Below, piece after piece: positions 46,645-60,136 of a stretch of DNA of 64,000 nucleotides. The stretch is from Pseudomonadota bacterium (GTDB lineage: Bacteria > Pseudomonadota > Gammaproteobacteria > Burkholderiales > Rhodocyclaceae), in assembly GCA_008501585.1 (NCBI GenBank), contig QQUN01000007.1:36006-100005 (forward strand). The letters are read 5' to 3'. The translations under genes and the position numbers were made by a program. Positions within the stretch are counted from its first letter, which is position 1. Every line of letters starts with the position of its first letter. The notes under the pieces are model-generated. The model worked only from the letters and a program-made list of their open reading frames with translations. It was not told the DNA's origin and did no database searches.

Positions 46645-47433
46645 TTAGCCAAACAGGCTCCGCAACGCGGCACCCGGATCGTCGGCACGCATGAAGGCTT
46701 CGCCGACCAGGAAGGCATTGACCTGGTGCGCGCGCATGCGCTGCACATCGGCCGGCGCCAGGATGCCCGACTCGGTGATCACCAGCCGGTCGGCGGGGAT
46801 GCGCTCGAGCTGGTCGAGCGTGGTGTCGAGGCTGACCTCGAAGGTGCGCAGATTGCGGTTGTTGATGCCGATCAGCGGCGTGCGCAGCTGCAGCGCCACG
46901 TCCAGCTCGCCCGCGTCGTGGCTCTCCACCAGCACCGCCATGCCCAGATCGTCGGCCACCGCTTCCATCTCCTGCATCTGCGCCAGCGACAGCGCGGCAA
47001 CGATGAGCAGGATCGCGTCGGCGCCCATGGCGCGGGCCTCGAAGACCTGCCACGGATCGATCATGAAGTCCTTGCGCAGCACCGGCAGCGCGCAGGCGGC
47101 GCGCGCCTCGCGCAGGTAGTCGGCATCGCCTTTGAAGAACTGTTCGTCGGTGAGCACCGACAGGCAGGCTGCGCCGCCCGCTTCATACGCGCGGGCGATC
47201 TCGGCCGGGCGAAAGTCGGCGCGGATCACGCCCTTGGACGGGCTGGCCTTCTTGACCTCGGCGATCACCGCCGACTGGCCGGCGGCCAGCTTGGCGCGCA
47301 GCGCGCCGGTAAAGTCCCGTGCCGGCGCCTGCGCACGCGCCGCAGCCTCGACCTCGGCCAGCGTGCGCGCCTGCTTGCCGGCGGCCACTTCGTCCGCCTT
47401 CACGGCGAGGATTTTCTTGAGGACGTCGCTCAT
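46645..47433 (-). CDS. trpC: indole-3-glycerol phosphate synthase
   Basis: The 262-residue TIM barrel has [69 protein letters not shown] and ITESGI. It closes the indole ring in tryptophan synthesis and is monofunctional (no TrpF fusion). It starts 7 nt after trpD. Confidence 0.97.
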   Translation of the reverse strand: MSDVLKKILAVKADEVAAGKQARTLAEVEAAARAQAPARDFTGALRAKLAAGQSAVIAEVKKASPSKGVIRADFRPAEIARAYEAGGAACLSVLTDEQFFKGDADYLREARAACALPVLRKDFMIDPWQVFEARAMGADAILLIVAALSLAQMQEMEAVADDLGMAVLVESHDAGELDVALQLRTPLIGINNRNLRTFEVSLDTTLDQLERIPADRLVITESGILAPADVQRMRAHQVNAFLVGEAFMRADDPGAALRSLFG

Positions 47434-47440
47434 GTCGGCC

Positions 47441-48472
47441 TCAGGCGAAACGCTGGGTGAAGCGCGCAAAGGCATCGACCTTGGCGCGCGCCGCGCCGCT
47501 GGCGATCGCCTCGCGGGCCTTGCCGATGCCCTCGGCGATGCTGTCGGCCAGCTTGGCGGTGTACAAGGCCACGCCGGCATTGAGCACCACGATATCGCGC
47601 GCGGCGCCCGGCACGTTGTCCAGCGCACCGAGCAGCACGCCCTTGGACTCGGCCGCGTCGTGCACCCGCAACTGGCGGGCCGACTGCATGGCCAGGTTGT
47701 AGTCCTCGGGATGGATCTCGTACTCGCGCACCGCGCCGTCCTTGAGCTCGGCGACCATCGTCGCGGCGCCCAGCGAGACTTCATCCATGCCGTCGCGGCC
47801 ATGCACCACCAGCACATGATCGGCGCCGAGGCGCTGCATGACGCGCACCTGGATGCCGACCAGGTCGGGGTGGAAGACGCCCATCAGGGTGTGCGGCGCG
47901 CTGGCCGGGTTGGTGAGCGGGCCGAGGATGTTGAAGATGGTACGCACGCCCATCTCCTTGCGCACCGGCGCCACGTTCTTCATCGCGCTGTGGTGGTTGG
48001 GCGCGAACATGAAGCCAATGCCCACCTCGGCAATGCATTCGGCCACCTGCTGGGCGTTGAGCGCGATATTCACGCCCAGCGCTTCGAGCACATCGGCACT
48101 GCCCGACTTGCTCGACACGCTGCGCCCGCCATGCTTGGCCACGCGCGCGCCGGCCGCGGCGGCGACGAAGACGGTGGCGGTCGAGATGTTGAAGGTATGG
48201 GTGCCGTCGCCACCGGTGCCGACCACGTCGAGAAAGTTGTCGTTGGGCGGCGGCACCACCACCTTGGTGGACAGCTCGCGCATCACGGTGGCAGCGGCGG
48301 CGATTTCGCCGATGGTTTCCTTCTTGGTGCGCAGGCCGGCGAGGATGGCCGACAGCATCACCGGCGAGACCTCGCCGGCCATGATCTGGCGCATCAGCGC
48401 GACCATTTCGTCAAAGAAGATCTCGCGGTGTTCGATGGTGCGCTGGAGCGCTTCCTGGGGGGTGATGCTCAT
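47441..48472 (-). CDS. trpD: anthranilate phosphoribosyltransferase
   Basis: The product has 343 residues. Family motifs are [48 protein letters not shown], and [23 protein letters not shown] precedes the ATG at 48472. It joins anthranilate to PRPP. It follows trpG by 11 nt. Confidence 0.97.
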   Translation of the reverse strand: MSITPQEALQRTIEHREIFFDEMVALMRQIMAGEVSPVMLSAILAGLRTKKETIGEIAAAATVMRELSTKVVVPPPNDNFLDVVGTGGDGTHTFNISTATVFVAAAAGARVAKHGGRSVSSKSGSADVLEALGVNIALNAQQVAECIAEVGIGFMFAPNHHSAMKNVAPVRKEMGVRTIFNILGPLTNPASAPHTLMGVFHPDLVGIQVRVMQRLGADHVLVVHGRDGMDEVSLGAATMVAELKDGAVREYEIHPEDYNLAMQSARQLRVHDAAESKGVLLGALDNVPGAARDIVVLNAGVALYTAKLADSIAEGIGKAREAIASGAARAKVDAFARFTQRFA

Positions 48473-48483
48473 GACGCCTCCCT

Positions 48484-49053
48484 TCAAGCTGTGCGATTCA
48501 GGAAATTGCGCAGCAGGTCGTGACCATGCTGCGTGAGGATCGATTCGGGGTGGAACTGCACGCCCTCGACGTCCAGCGTCTTGTGGCGCAGGCCCATGAT
48601 CTCGCCGTCTTCGGTCCAGGCTGTCACTTCCAGACACTCGGGCAGGCTCTCGCGTTCGACCGCCAGCGAATGGTAGCGGGTGCACACCAGCGGGTTGGGC
48701 AGGCCGGAGAACACGCCCTGGTCGAGATGCTGCACCGGCGAGGTCTTGCCGTGCATCAGGCGCTTGGCGTGCACCACCTTGCCGCCAAAGGCCACGCCCA
48801 GGCTCTGGTGGCCGAGGCAGACACCGAGAATCGGCAGCTTGCCGGCGTAGCGCTGGATGGCGGCCACCGAAATGCCCGCCTCCCTGGGCGTGCACGGCCC
48901 CGGCGAGATGACCAGGTGGCTCGGTGCCATGTGGGCGATCTGCTCGACGGTGATCTCGTCGTTGCGCACGGTGGTCACCTTGGCGCCCAGTTCGCCGAAA
49001 TACTGCACGAGGTTGTAGGTGAAGCTGTCGTAGTTGTCGATCATCAGCAGCAT
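48484..49053 (-). CDS. trpG: anthranilate synthase glutamine amidotransferase subunit
   Basis: The 189-residue class I glutamine amidotransferase has nucleophile Cys79 in [11 protein letters not shown], and [13 protein letters not shown] carries the catalytic His-Glu. YHSLAVE is also typical of TrpG. It supplies ammonia to TrpE and may serve PabB too. The start at 49053 follows AGGAGCACCACAGC. A 101-nt gap separates it from trpE. Confidence 0.96.
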   Translation of the reverse strand: MLLMIDNYDSFTYNLVQYFGELGAKVTTVRNDEITVEQIAHMAPSHLVISPGPCTPREAGISVAAIQRYAGKLPILGVCLGHQSLGVAFGGKVVHAKRLMHGKTSPVQHLDQGVFSGLPNPLVCTRYHSLAVERESLPECLEVTAWTEDGEIMGLRHKTLDVEGVQFHPESILTQHGHDLLRNFLNRTA

Positions 49054-49154
49054 GCTGTGGTGCTCCTGCAAGGCGCGGCTCGGGCCGCGCCGGTCATCCG
49101 GGTGTGTGCCGCGCGGCGCTCGGGGCGGGGGCGCGGCACGCGATGGGGCCGACC

Positions 49155-50630
49155 TCAGTCCAGGTCGGAGTCGAGGCCGCGCTCGGCCATCTCGGCGGCG
49201 CGCAGCATGGCGCGGGCCTTGTTGCGCGTCTCCACCCATTCGGCGTCGGGGTCGGAGTCGGCCACGATGCCGGCGCCGGCCTGCACATGCATCATGCCGT
49301 CCTTGAGCACCGCAGTGCGGATGTTGATGCACAGGTCCATGTCGCCGTCGAAGCCGATGTAGCCCGAGGCGCCGGCATACATGCCGCGCTTGACCGGCTC
49401 GAGCTCGTCGATGATTTCCATGGCCCGCACCTTGGGCGCGCCCGACACCGTGCCGGCCGGGAAGGAGGCGCGCAGCACGGCCAGTGCGTTGAGCTCGTCA
49501 CGCAGGCGGCCTTCGACGTTGGAGACGATGTGCATCACATGCGAGTAGCGCTCGATGGCGAACTGGTCGGTGACCCGCACCGAGCCGACCTCGGCCACCC
49601 GGCCGACATCGTTGCGGCCCAGGTCGAGCAGTTGCACATGCTCGGCGCGCTCTTTTTCGTCGCTGAGCAGGTCTTTCTCCAGCGCCAGGTCTTCGTCCGT
49701 CGTGGCGCCGCGCGGCCGGGTGCCGGCGATGGGGCGCAGGGTGACCTTGTCGTCTTCCAGGCGCACCAGGATCTCGGGCGAGGCACCGACCACATGGAAG
49801 TCTTCGAAGTTGAAGAAGAACATGTAGGGCGAGGGGTTGAGCGTGCGGATGGCGCGGTACAGCGCCAGCGGCGAGGCAGCAAAGGGCTTGCTCATGCGCT
49901 GCGAGAGCACCACCTGCATGATGTCGCCTTCGACGATGTAGTCCTTGGCCTGCTTCACGGCGGCCTTGAAGGCGTCTTCGCCAAAGCTGGACACCTCGGG
50001 CTGCGGCTCGACGCGCACGTCGGCCGGCATCTGCACCGGCGCGCGCAGTTTGTCGATCAGCTCGCGCAGGCGGCGCTTGGCACGGCGAAACGCGCCGGGC
50101 ACTTCGGGCTCGGCATAGACCACCAGGGTGAGCTTGCCGGAGAGGTTGTCGACAATCGCGATCTCTTCGGAGAGCAGCAGCAGGATGTCCGGTGTGCCGA
50201 GCGGATCGGCCTTTTTCTTGCCGGCCAGCCGCGGCTCGATGTAGCGCACGGTGTCGTAGCCAAAGCAGCCGACCAGGCCGCCGGCAAAGCGCGGCAGCCC
50301 TTCGCTGGGCGGCACCTTGATGCGCTCCATGAACTCGGCCACGTAGTTGAGCGGGTCGCCGTAGTCGCGCCGCTCGACCAGGCGGTTGCCGGTGAGCAGC
50401 AAGGCGCTGCGCTCGTAGACTTCGATGCGGGTAGTGGCCGCCAGCCCGATCATCGAGTAGCGGCCAAAGCGCTCGCCGCCCTGCACCGATTCGAGCAGGT
50501 AGGTATAGGGCTCGTTGGCCAGCTTCAGGTAGATGGACAGCGGGGTGTCGAGATCGGCAAAGGTCTCGAGGGTGACCGGGATACGGTTATAGCCTTGCGC
50601 AGCGAGCGCGTTGAATTCGGCTTCTAGCAT
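49155..50630 (-). CDS. trpE: anthranilate synthase component I
   Basis: The product has 491 residues. The N-terminal [15 protein letters not shown] is the region where tryptophan binds for feedback inhibition. The chorismate-binding core has [52 protein letters not shown] and [15 protein letters not shown]. It makes anthranilate from chorismate. Upstream lies a short reading frame with three Trp codons close together (50689-50832). Confidence 0.97.
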   Translation of the reverse strand: MLEAEFNALAAQGYNRIPVTLETFADLDTPLSIYLKLANEPYTYLLESVQGGERFGRYSMIGLAATTRIEVYERSALLLTGNRLVERRDYGDPLNYVAEFMERIKVPPSEGLPRFAGGLVGCFGYDTVRYIEPRLAGKKKADPLGTPDILLLLSEEIAIVDNLSGKLTLVVYAEPEVPGAFRRAKRRLRELIDKLRAPVQMPADVRVEPQPEVSSFGEDAFKAAVKQAKDYIVEGDIMQVVLSQRMSKPFAASPLALYRAIRTLNPSPYMFFFNFEDFHVVGASPEILVRLEDDKVTLRPIAGTRPRGATTDEDLALEKDLLSDEKERAEHVQLLDLGRNDVGRVAEVGSVRVTDQFAIERYSHVMHIVSNVEGRLRDELNALAVLRASFPAGTVSGAPKVRAMEIIDELEPVKRGMYAGASGYIGFDGDMDLCINIRTAVLKDGMMHVQAGAGIVADSDPDAEWVETRNKARAMLRAAEMAERGLDSDLD

Positions 50631-50688
50631 GTGAGCTCCACAAAAAGCAGGGGGTCGTCAGGACGGCGCGGGGCAAGCCCGCGAGGCA

Positions 50689-50832
50689 TCAGGGGCGCAG
50701 GCGCCAGGGCCACGACCGCCAGCCACGCGGAACGGCGTTGAAGCCGGCGCAGGCCGATGCGATCTCCTTCAGAAATGACGGGCTTTCGTGGGTCACGGAT
50801 GGGGTCTTCGTCGAGTCGGAAAACTGCTGCAT
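50689..50832 (-). CDS. candidate trp leader peptide
   Basis: A 47-codon frame starts MQQFSDSTKTPSV and ends PRGWRSWPWRLRP, giving three TGG codons within six (50721, 50712, 50706 reading down). It begins two bases after the gph stop and ends 58 nt before the trpE ATG. A stem CGCGGG..CCCGCG (50683-50667) and a U-run (50647-50643 on the minus strand) follow. The U-run is about 20 nt from the stem, so this is not a textbook attenuator. The ribosome-binding site is weak. The coding assignment is a hypothesis. Confidence 0.35.
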   Translation of the reverse strand: MQQFSDSTKTPSVTHESPSFLKEIASACAGFNAVPRGWRSWPWRLRP

Positions 50833-50834
50833 TT

Positions 50835-51512
50835 TCAGGGCGCTCGGGGCGCAACGCGCTGCAGCAGTGCGTTTGCGCTCGATAGTAGCCCATCGCATTC
50901 GATAGTGTCCACCGGCACGCCCTCGGTGTAACCCCAGGTCATCAACAGCACCGGACAACCCGCCGCACGGGCGCTTTCGGCGTCGTTGGCCGAGTCACCA
51001 ATCATCAGCGCACGGTCGATGTTCACGCCCAGTTGCGCGCAGGCATGTAGCAGCATGCCGGGGTGGGGTTTCTTGACCGCCAGCGTGTCGCCGCTGACCA
51101 CCACATCGAAATACGGCGCCAGCGCGGTCAGCGCCAGCAGCGGCTCGGTAAAGGCCGCCGCCTTGTTGGTGACGCAGGCCAGCGGAATGCCCTGCGCGCG
51201 CAGCGCGGCCAGCATGTCGACCACGCCGGGATAGGCCTGCGACACCCGGCCATTGGTCTCGGCGTAATGCCGCTTGAACACATCCACCGCCGCCTCGAAC
51301 GCGCCCGCCGACAGCGTTGCATCCGCCAGGCAGCGCTCGACCAGCTTGGGGATGCCCTTGCCGACGAAGCGGCGGATCTCGTCCAGCGAACGCGCCGGCC
51401 GGCCCAGTTCGGCCAGCATGCCATTGGCCGCCAGCGCCAGGTCGCCGACGCTGTCGACCAGCGTGCCGTCCAGGTCGAACAGCAGCGCGTCAACCTCGAA
51501 ACGCGCGCTCAC
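50835..51512 (-). CDS. gph: phosphoglycolate phosphatase
   Basis: The 225-residue HAD-superfamily protein has motif [12 protein letters not shown], motif II VTNKAAA, and motif [20 protein letters not shown] and [16 protein letters not shown]. It removes 2-phosphoglycolate formed in DNA repair or carbon metabolism. The start is GTG, overlapping the rpe stop (GTGA). The order rpe-gph-trpE is common in betaproteobacteria. Confidence 0.93.
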   Translation of the reverse strand: MSARFEVDALLFDLDGTLVDSVGDLALAANGMLAELGRPARSLDEIRRFVGKGIPKLVERCLADATLSAGAFEAAVDVFKRHYAETNGRVSQAYPGVVDMLAALRAQGIPLACVTNKAAAFTEPLLALTALAPYFDVVVSGDTLAVKKPHPGMLLHACAQLGVNIDRALMIGDSANDAESARAAGCPVLLMTWGYTEGVPVDTIECDGLLSSANALLQRVAPRAP

Positions 51513-52198
51513 AGGCGGGCCAGCGCGCTGCGCAGATTGCCGATCACGGTGTCGTAGCGGTTCGGATCGCTCTCGCGCCCGGCGCCGAACACCGCCGAAC
51601 CGGCCACGAAGGTATCCGCCCCGGCACGGGCGATGTCAGCGATGTTGTCGGTCTTCACCCCGCCGTCGATCTCCAGCAGCACCTTGCGGCCGCTCTGCGC
51701 CTCGTACGCATCGAGCCGCGCCCGCGCCGCGCGCAGCTTGTCGAGCGTGGCGGGGATGAACTTCTGCCCGCCGAAACCGGGGTTCACGCTCATCAGCAAG
51801 ACCACGTCGATCTTGTCCATCACGTGGTCCAGGTGGTGCAGCGGCGTGGCCGGGTTGAACACCAGCCCGGCCTGACAGCCGGCGTCGCGGATCAGCCCGA
51901 GCGTGCGGTCGATATGCTCCGACGCCTCCGGGTGGAAGGTGATGATGTTCGCCCCCGCCTTGGCAAAGTCGGGGATGATGCGATCCACCGGTTTGACCAT
52001 CAGGTGCACATCGATCGGCGCCTGGGTATGCGGGCGGATCGCCTCGCACACCAGCGGGCCGATGGTCAGGTTGGGCACGTAATGGTTGTCCATCACGTCG
52101 AAGTGGATCCAGTCGGCGCCAGCGGCAACCACGTTGCGCACCTCCTCGCCAAGGCGGGCAAAATCGGCTGACAACAGGCTGGGGGCAATTCGATACAT
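51509..52198 (-). CDS. rpe: ribulose-phosphate 3-epimerase
   Basis: The 229-residue TIM barrel has [56 protein letters not shown] and [10 protein letters not shown]. It interconverts ribulose-5-phosphate and xylulose-5-phosphate. It is the first gene of the minus-strand block, divergent from apaG; the 123-nt gap should hold both promoters. Confidence 0.97.
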   Translation of the reverse strand: MYRIAPSLLSADFARLGEEVRNVVAAGADWIHFDVMDNHYVPNLTIGPLVCEAIRPHTQAPIDVHLMVKPVDRIIPDFAKAGANIITFHPEASEHIDRTLGLIRDAGCQAGLVFNPATPLHHLDHVMDKIDVVLLMSVNPGFGGQKFIPATLDKLRAARARLDAYEAQSGRKVLLEIDGGVKTDNIADIARAGADTFVAGSAVFGAGRESDPNRYDTVIGNLRSALARL

Positions 52199-52321
52199 GG
52201 CGGCTCCGGCGGTTTCGGCTGAACAGACGCGCATTTTAACGCCGCCTACCGCCCTGCGCTTGCGAGCCCCGGGAGATTCCGCTTCAATGGCCCGATTGGC
52301 TCGCGCCGCCGGACCCCCGCC

Positions 52322-52708
<387 letters not shown>

Positions 52709-52716
52709 CACCCACC

Positions 52717-53313
52717 ATGTCGCTGCGCCACAGCTACACGCTGATCGCGCCGTTCTACGACGCGGTCCTCACCGCCGCCACCCGCCAGGCGCGCATCCGC
52801 AGCCTCACCCACCTCGCTGCGCAAACACCCGGCACCGTGCTGATCGCCGGCGTCGGCACCGGTCTCGACCTGCCGCACCTGCCCCCGCAACATCGCTACA
52901 TCGGCATCGACCTCACCGCCGCCATGCTGCGCCGCAGCCTGCCACGCGCCGGGCGGCACCACTACCACGCCGTGCAAGGCAGCGTGCTCGCCCTGCCCTT
53001 TGCCGACGGCCATTTCGACCACACCGTGCTGCACCTCATCCTCGCCGTCGTGCCCGATCCGCTGCGCGCCTTGCAGGAGGCGATTCGGGTCACCCGGCCC
53101 GGGGGGAGTCTGCTGGTGTTCGACAAGTTTCTGCGGCCGGGGCAGCGGGCGCGGCTACGGCGTTGGCTCACGCCGCTGTCGGGGCGGATCGCGACGCGGA
53201 TGGATGTGGAATTCGAAACGCTACTGGCTGGCGCGCCAGGCGCGCAGGTGGAGAGCGATGACGCCGCGCTGGCCGGCGGGTGGTTTCGGCGGGTTCGACT
53301 GACGCGGGAATGA
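52717..53313 (+). CDS. class I SAM-dependent methyltransferase
   Basis: The product has 198 residues. It opens [21 protein letters not shown], a start seen in UbiE/PmtA-like small methyltransferases. The SAM site is [16 protein letters not shown], with [10 protein letters not shown] and [20 protein letters not shown] phospholipid or quinone substrate is possible; the sequence does not decide. It may share a transcript with apaG. Confidence 0.85.
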   Translation: MSLRHSYTLIAPFYDAVLTAATRQARIRSLTHLAAQTPGTVLIAGVGTGLDLPHLPPQHRYIGIDLTAAMLRRSLPRAGRHHYHAVQGSVLALPFADGHFDHTVLHLILAVVPDPLRALQEAIRVTRPGGSLLVFDKFLRPGQRARLRRWLTPLSGRIATRMDVEFETLLAGAPGAQVESDDAALAGGWFRRVRLTRE

Positions 53314-53752
53314 GCGGATACCGCACGCTCAATCGCGCGTTGAATCAGGGCGTAGCCCGGTCGAGGGCCGAAGGCACGACACCGGGAACGGCGCCTGAAC
53401 CACCAACGGCCACGGATTTCGCCGCACTCTATCCGAGCCCTTAGAACGACCTCGGCTCCAACCGGCTTGGATTGGCCGGGTCTCGCCCCGGCGGGCGACT
53501 TACTTTCTTGCTTGTGCAAGAAAGTAAGCAAAGAAGCACAGCCCACTGTCGCGTCGCCTTCGGCGATGCCCGCCCTGCGGCAGCGTCGGGCGGGGTGCTT
53601 CGCAAACTCGCCCTGCGGGCTCAGACAGCGAAGCCCCTTATTCCGCCCGCCACCGCCTCCGGTTGGCGCGACAGAGGGCGGGTCGAATGTGCCGACCCGA
53701 CAGATTGAATGCATACAGCGGACGACTATTCCGGGAAAAAACCCGCGCGGAA
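53314..53752. other. 439-nt gene-free stretch with REP-like sequences
   Basis: No convincing gene was seen. It holds a GTAGCCCGG-type half element near 53358-53394 (GCGTAGCCCGGTCGAGGGCC and CACGACACCGGG) and a tight hairpin at 53499. The region after it (GGGCGGGGTGCTTCGCAAAC and GAAGCCCCTTATTCCGCCCG) is like intergenic repeats spread in related genomes. It ends at the stop of the HNH gene. Confidence 0.6.
53499..53528. repeat. intergenic inverted repeat
   Basis: CTTACTTTCTTGC and GCAAGAAAGTAAG form a 13-bp perfect stem with a 4-nt loop. Sequences of this ACTTTCTT..AAGAAAGT type occur many times between genes in betaproteobacteria. It is not followed by a T-run. Confidence 0.7.
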
Positions 53753-54268
53753 TTATGACGACCTTCTCTCGTGAAGAAGCCCATGACAAAAGGGACAAAC
53801 TGCCATCAGATCAGCATCACGCTCGTGACCAACCCGTTCGTAGGTAACGTGATGCACCTCCTTGGCGTCGAAGTATTCACAAATTTCACAAACCCAATTG
53901 GCGCGCCGGAGTACCAATAAGCGCCGCTGCGCCCACTCGACCGATCGCAAGTAAGCGCCATATTCTTTTTTTATCTCTGACCGAGCCGCGGTGTACGCGG
54001 CAACATACGCTGCGTGCTTCTTTGCACGCCACTTTGGCTCCAATTCATCATCGAACAAAGGGGGCTGGCTGTTACCAGCAAGGTCTCGAAGAGCAGCCCG
54101 AGCAGAAACTGCGTTACCTGCATGTCCGCACCTCACGCATTGCCGATAGTACGCACGGCGACCGTCGGCAATTGTTCTTAGTCGCAACTGCCTTTCGTCG
54201 TGTTCGCACTGGAACCGCTGCTCAATGGCTTGAGCAAGCTCTTGCTTCACTTTGAAGTTAAAACGCAT
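53753..54268 (-). CDS. HNH endonuclease-like protein
   Basis: The product has 171 residues. A first cysteine/histidine cluster (FQCEHDERQ and CVRCGHAG) is followed by a charged helical middle (PKWRAKKHAAYVAAYTAARSEIKKEY). The C-terminal HNH-type site is VCEICEYFDAKEVHHVTYER, then DADLMAVCPFCHGLLHER. The nuclease reading fits metal-finger HNH proteins found in phage and defence contexts, but no partner gene is adjacent. G+C is about half, well below its neighbours, and it is flanked by repeats on both sides, which are signs of acquisition. Confidence 0.75.
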   Translation of the reverse strand: MRFNFKVKQELAQAIEQRFQCEHDERQLRLRTIADGRRAYYRQCVRCGHAGNAVSARAALRDLAGNSQPPLFDDELEPKWRAKKHAAYVAAYTAARSEIKKEYGAYLRSVEWAQRRLLVLRRANWVCEICEYFDAKEVHHVTYERVGHERDADLMAVCPFCHGLLHERRSS

Positions 54269-54284
54269 AGGTGGCTCTCAGCCC

Positions 54285-54323
54285 GCGCAGGGTGCAATAA
54301 CCGAAGGGCATTGCACCCTGCGC
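54285..54323. repeat. REP-like inverted repeat
   Basis: GCGCAGGGTGCAAT and ATTGCACCCTGCGC form a perfect 14-bp stem around the loop AACCGAAGGGC. Elements of this GCAGGGTGCAATAACCG type are dispersed in several proteobacterial genomes. Confidence 0.75.
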
Positions 54324-54332
54324 ATATCCAGC

Positions 54333-54428
54333 GCGTAGCCCGGATGCAGCGCAGCGGAATCCGGGTTTCATCGGTTGATCAAGCACCGCCACCCGGATTC
54401 CGGCCTTCGGCCTGCATCCGGGCTACGC
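54333..54428. repeat. paired REP element (BIME-like)
   Basis: The left element opens GCGTAGCCCGGATGCAGCGC and closes GGAATCCGGG. The right element is its inverted partner, opening CCCGGATTCCGGCCTTCGGC and ending CATCCGGGCTACGC. The arms are separated by 26 nt. This is the GTAGCCCGGATG class of palindromic repeats linked to RAYT transposases, which are not in the window. Confidence 0.85.
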
Positions 54429-54436
54429 ACTTGGCA

Positions 54437-55663
54437 TCAACTCCGGTAATCCGCGTTGATCTTCACATAGTCATACGAGAAGTCGCAGGTCCACACCGTC
54501 GCCTCAGCGTTACCGCGGGCGAGGTCGACGGTGACGTCGATTTCGGCTTCGGCCATGACGCGGGCGCCGTCTTCTTCGCGGTAGGTGGCGGCGCGGCCGC
54601 CGTGTTCGGCGACGAGGACGTCGCCGAGCCAGACGCGCAGCTGGCTGACGTCGAGGTCGTCGATGCCGGCGTAGCCGATGGCGGCGAGGATGCGGCCGAG
54701 GTTGGGGTCGGAGGCGAAGAAGGCGGTCTTGACCAGCGGAGACTGGCCGATGGCGTAGCCGACCTTGCGGCATTCGGCGCGGTCGCGGCCGCCCTTGACG
54801 GTGATGGTCATGAACTTGGTGGCGCCTTCGCCGTCGCGCACGATGGCCTGCGCCAGTTCGATGGACACGGCGATGACGGCTTCGCGCAGTGCGGCCCAGG
54901 CGGGCGAGGCGTCGTCGGTGATTTCGCTGTGGCCGGCCTTGCCGGTGGCCATCAGGATGAAGGAATCGTTGGTGGAGGTGTCGCCGTCGATGGTGATGCT
55001 GTTGAAGGACAGGTCGGCCGCTTCGCGCACCAGGCGCTCGAGCAGCGGCTGCGACACGGCGGCGTCGGTGGCGACGAAGCCGAGCATGGTGGCCATGTTG
55101 GGCTTGATCATGCCGGCGCCTTTGCTGACGCCGGTGATGGTGACTTCCTTGCCTTCGATCTGGATGCGGCGCGACACGCCCTTGGGCACGGTATCGGTGG
55201 TCATGATGGCGTGGGCAACGTCGAACCAGCCGTCGATGTGCACATTGGCGGCGGCCTTGGGCACGGCGGCGGCGAGCCGGTCCATGGGCAGGTGTTCAAG
55301 GATGACGCCGGTGGAGAACGGCAGCACCTGCTCGGGCGCGATCGACAGCGCTGTGGCGACGGCGGCGCAGGTGGTGTTGGCATCGGCCAGGCCGCGATCG
55401 CCGGTGCCGGCATTGGCCACGCCGGTATTGATGACCAGGGCGCGGATGTCGCCGCTGGCGAGGTGTTGCTTGCACACTTGCACCGGCGCGGCGCAGAAGC
55501 GATTTTCGGTGAACACGCCGGCGACGCGGGTACCGGCATCGAGGGCGATGACGGTCACGTCCTTGCGGTTGGCCTTGCGGATACCGCCCTCGGTGACGCC
55601 GAGGCGGACGCCGGCGATGGCGTGCAGGTGGTCGGGCTTGAGGGGCGGCAGATTGACAGGCAT
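54437..55663 (-). CDS. argJ: bifunctional ornithine acetyltransferase / N-acetylglutamate synthase
   Basis: The product has 408 residues. The autoproteolysis site is [16 protein letters not shown] with cleavage before Thr192, which becomes the nucleophile of the beta chain. [13 protein letters not shown] and TSTNDS are further marks, and the C terminus [10 protein letters not shown] is typical. It recycles the acetyl group in arginine synthesis. The start MPVNLPPLK at 55663 follows GGAGACGCCCCG. It stands between a REP-rich patch and an HDOD gene 87 nt upstream. Confidence 0.96.
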   Translation of the reverse strand: MPVNLPPLKPDHLHAIAGVRLGVTEGGIRKANRKDVTVIALDAGTRVAGVFTENRFCAAPVQVCKQHLASGDIRALVINTGVANAGTGDRGLADANTTCAAVATALSIAPEQVLPFSTGVILEHLPMDRLAAAVPKAAANVHIDGWFDVAHAIMTTDTVPKGVSRRIQIEGKEVTITGVSKGAGMIKPNMATMLGFVATDAAVSQPLLERLVREAADLSFNSITIDGDTSTNDSFILMATGKAGHSEITDDASPAWAALREAVIAVSIELAQAIVRDGEGATKFMTITVKGGRDRAECRKVGYAIGQSPLVKTAFFASDPNLGRILAAIGYAGIDDLDVSQLRVWLGDVLVAEHGGRAATYREEDGARVMAEAEIDVTVDLARGNAEATVWTCDFSYDYVKINADYRS

Positions 55664-55750
55664 CGGGGCGTCTCCGGACGAAATCAGCAGAAAGGGGCTG
55701 TGCGCATGGCGCGGCCACGGCATCGGCTGAAATGATACCGGAGTTGCGCC

Positions 55751-57214
55751 TCAGGGCGCGGCGACGCCCCCTGCCCGGTTGGCGGTGACCAGCGCCATCG
55801 ACATTTGCTGGACGAAATGCACGAAGGCGAAGAAGGCTTCGTCGTCGATGGCGGCGCTGCCGGGGTCACGCTCGGCATAGACCAGGCCGATGGTCCGGCC
55901 ATTGCCCATGATCGGCGCCATGGCCGCCGGCCCCTGCCCCACCACCGCGGCCAGCCGTCCGCGTGCCTTGCCCAGGCGCACCGGCTGGGCGGTGCTCAAG
56001 AGGGCGTCAAGCGGGTCCTTGGGATCCTGGCCGAGGGTCAGCACGAAGGCTTTGCGCAGGGTTTCGCCGCCGGCGCCGAGGCCATACTTGCCGACGATCT
56101 GGCTGCGGTTGGGGGTGAGTAGCGAGACCACCACGCGGGCAAAGCCCACGCCCTGCAAGATGCCTTCGGAGGCCAGGTACACGGCGTCGGAAAAACGACC
56201 ACCGGACATGATCAGCGCCGTCAGCTCGCGCAGGATGGCCAGCTGGCGCTCTGCCGGCGAGATGACCGGCAGCGGCTCGGCCGCCGTCTCGACCGTTGCC
56301 GACGAGGCGGGGATGGCGCGCGCGGCGGCACCGGCGCCGTATTCGGTGGCCAGGCGGGCGGCTTCGTTGGCCAGCGTGGCCACGGTGTCGCGCACCTCAT
56401 TTTCGGGGCGGTCGACATAGCGCGCCAGCGCGCTCAGCGCCGCCTTGGCGGGTGTGCCGTCCCAGCCGGCAATCACTGCGCGGGCGACCTGATGGCCTTG
56501 CAGGATCGAGTTTTCGAGTGTGCTGGGCCGGTTCGAGGGCTCGAGCGCGGCATGCAGCAGGCTCCCCAGCCGCCATTCCCGCGCGAGCTGGACGGACAGC
56601 TGGCGCAGGCGGAAACCGAGCACCGTCATCTGGGCAGCCGATTCCTGCTCGGGCGTACAGTCGGCGGGCAGCTGCTCGGCCAGTGTCTCGGCCTTGATCC
56701 CGCCAAAGCACCAGAAGGCCATCTCGCCCACGCGGCACAGCAAGGCGGCGATGAAGACTTCTTCGGCCCGCCCCTCGCCGCGCATCTTGGCAATGCCACG
56801 GGCCAGCGCGGCGGCAAAGAAGCAGTGCGCCAGCTCGGCCTCGACACGCTTGCGCACACCGCCCTTGAGCAGGCCATCGACCAGGGCCACGCCGATGGCC
56901 AGATCGGCCACCAGGTCGAAACCGAGCACGACGATGGCCCGGCTGATGGTGCCGACGCCCTGCCGCGCGCTGTTGAAGTAGGCGCTGTTGGCCAGGCGCA
57001 GGACCTTGGTGGTCATGGCCGGGTCCTTGAGGATGACCGCCGCCAGCCGCCCGGCCGAGGCGCTGTCATCGCCCATGATGGCGCGGATGCCGTCGACCGT
57101 GGAGCCGAACACCGGCATGTCCTGATCGCGGATGTGTGCCACCCACTCGCTCAGCCCTTCCGGCACCGTGCCGGGCAGCGGCGGGATCTCGTCGAAGGAG
57201 AGTTCTGGAAACAT
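55751..57214 (-). CDS. HDOD-domain signalling protein with C-terminal GAF-like domain
   Basis: The product has 487 residues. The HDOD part (about 30-290) has LAAVILKDPAMTTKVLRLANSAYFNSARQGVGTISRAIVVLGFDLV, the canonical layout of these HD-like domains without a full HD metal site. The C-terminal 150 residues (ERQLAILRELTALIMSGGRFSDAVYLASEGILQGVGFARVVVSLLT) look like a GAF domain. Such proteins take part in signalling, motility or stress control; no partner is visible nearby. AAGGAGAGTT stands before the ATG. Confidence 0.85.
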   Translation of the reverse strand: MFPELSFDEIPPLPGTVPEGLSEWVAHIRDQDMPVFGSTVDGIRAIMGDDSASAGRLAAVILKDPAMTTKVLRLANSAYFNSARQGVGTISRAIVVLGFDLVADLAIGVALVDGLLKGGVRKRVEAELAHCFFAAALARGIAKMRGEGRAEEVFIAALLCRVGEMAFWCFGGIKAETLAEQLPADCTPEQESAAQMTVLGFRLRQLSVQLAREWRLGSLLHAALEPSNRPSTLENSILQGHQVARAVIAGWDGTPAKAALSALARYVDRPENEVRDTVATLANEAARLATEYGAGAAARAIPASSATVETAAEPLPVISPAERQLAILRELTALIMSGGRFSDAVYLASEGILQGVGFARVVVSLLTPNRSQIVGKYGLGAGGETLRKAFVLTLGQDPKDPLDALLSTAQPVRLGKARGRLAAVVGQGPAAMAPIMGNGRTIGLVYAERDPGSAAIDDEAFFAFVHFVQQMSMALVTANRAGGVAAP

Positions 57215-57266
57215 GCGTGAATTAACGGCGACAGAGCGCCCGGCCTTGAGGCCGGCGCCAAATATG

Positions 57267-57292
57267 ACAACGGCGCCCGCAGGCGCCGTTGT
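57267..57292. terminator. hairpin after secA
   Basis: ACAACGGCGCC and GGCGCCGTTGT form an 11-bp stem with loop CGCA, 19 nt past the secA stop. There is no clear U-run, so it may be a stabilising hairpin or a factor-assisted terminator. Confidence 0.5.
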
Positions 57293-57310
57293 CGTGCCGG
57301 GCGCGGCCGT

Positions 57311-60025
<2,715 letters not shown>

Positions 60026-60136
60026 GTCTGGGGGGCGGCAGATGGGGCAAAATGCGAATACTAGCACGGTCGGCAGAACTGGCTCCGTCCTGTGCACCCC
60101 GTCATCACCAACCCTTGAGATGCATCAATTCAACCC

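Noticed and set aside
42586..47460. 1624-codon plus-strand frame opposite tamB and trpC
   Set aside because: It is an antisense shadow of two well-supported genes with no recognisable domain or start signal.
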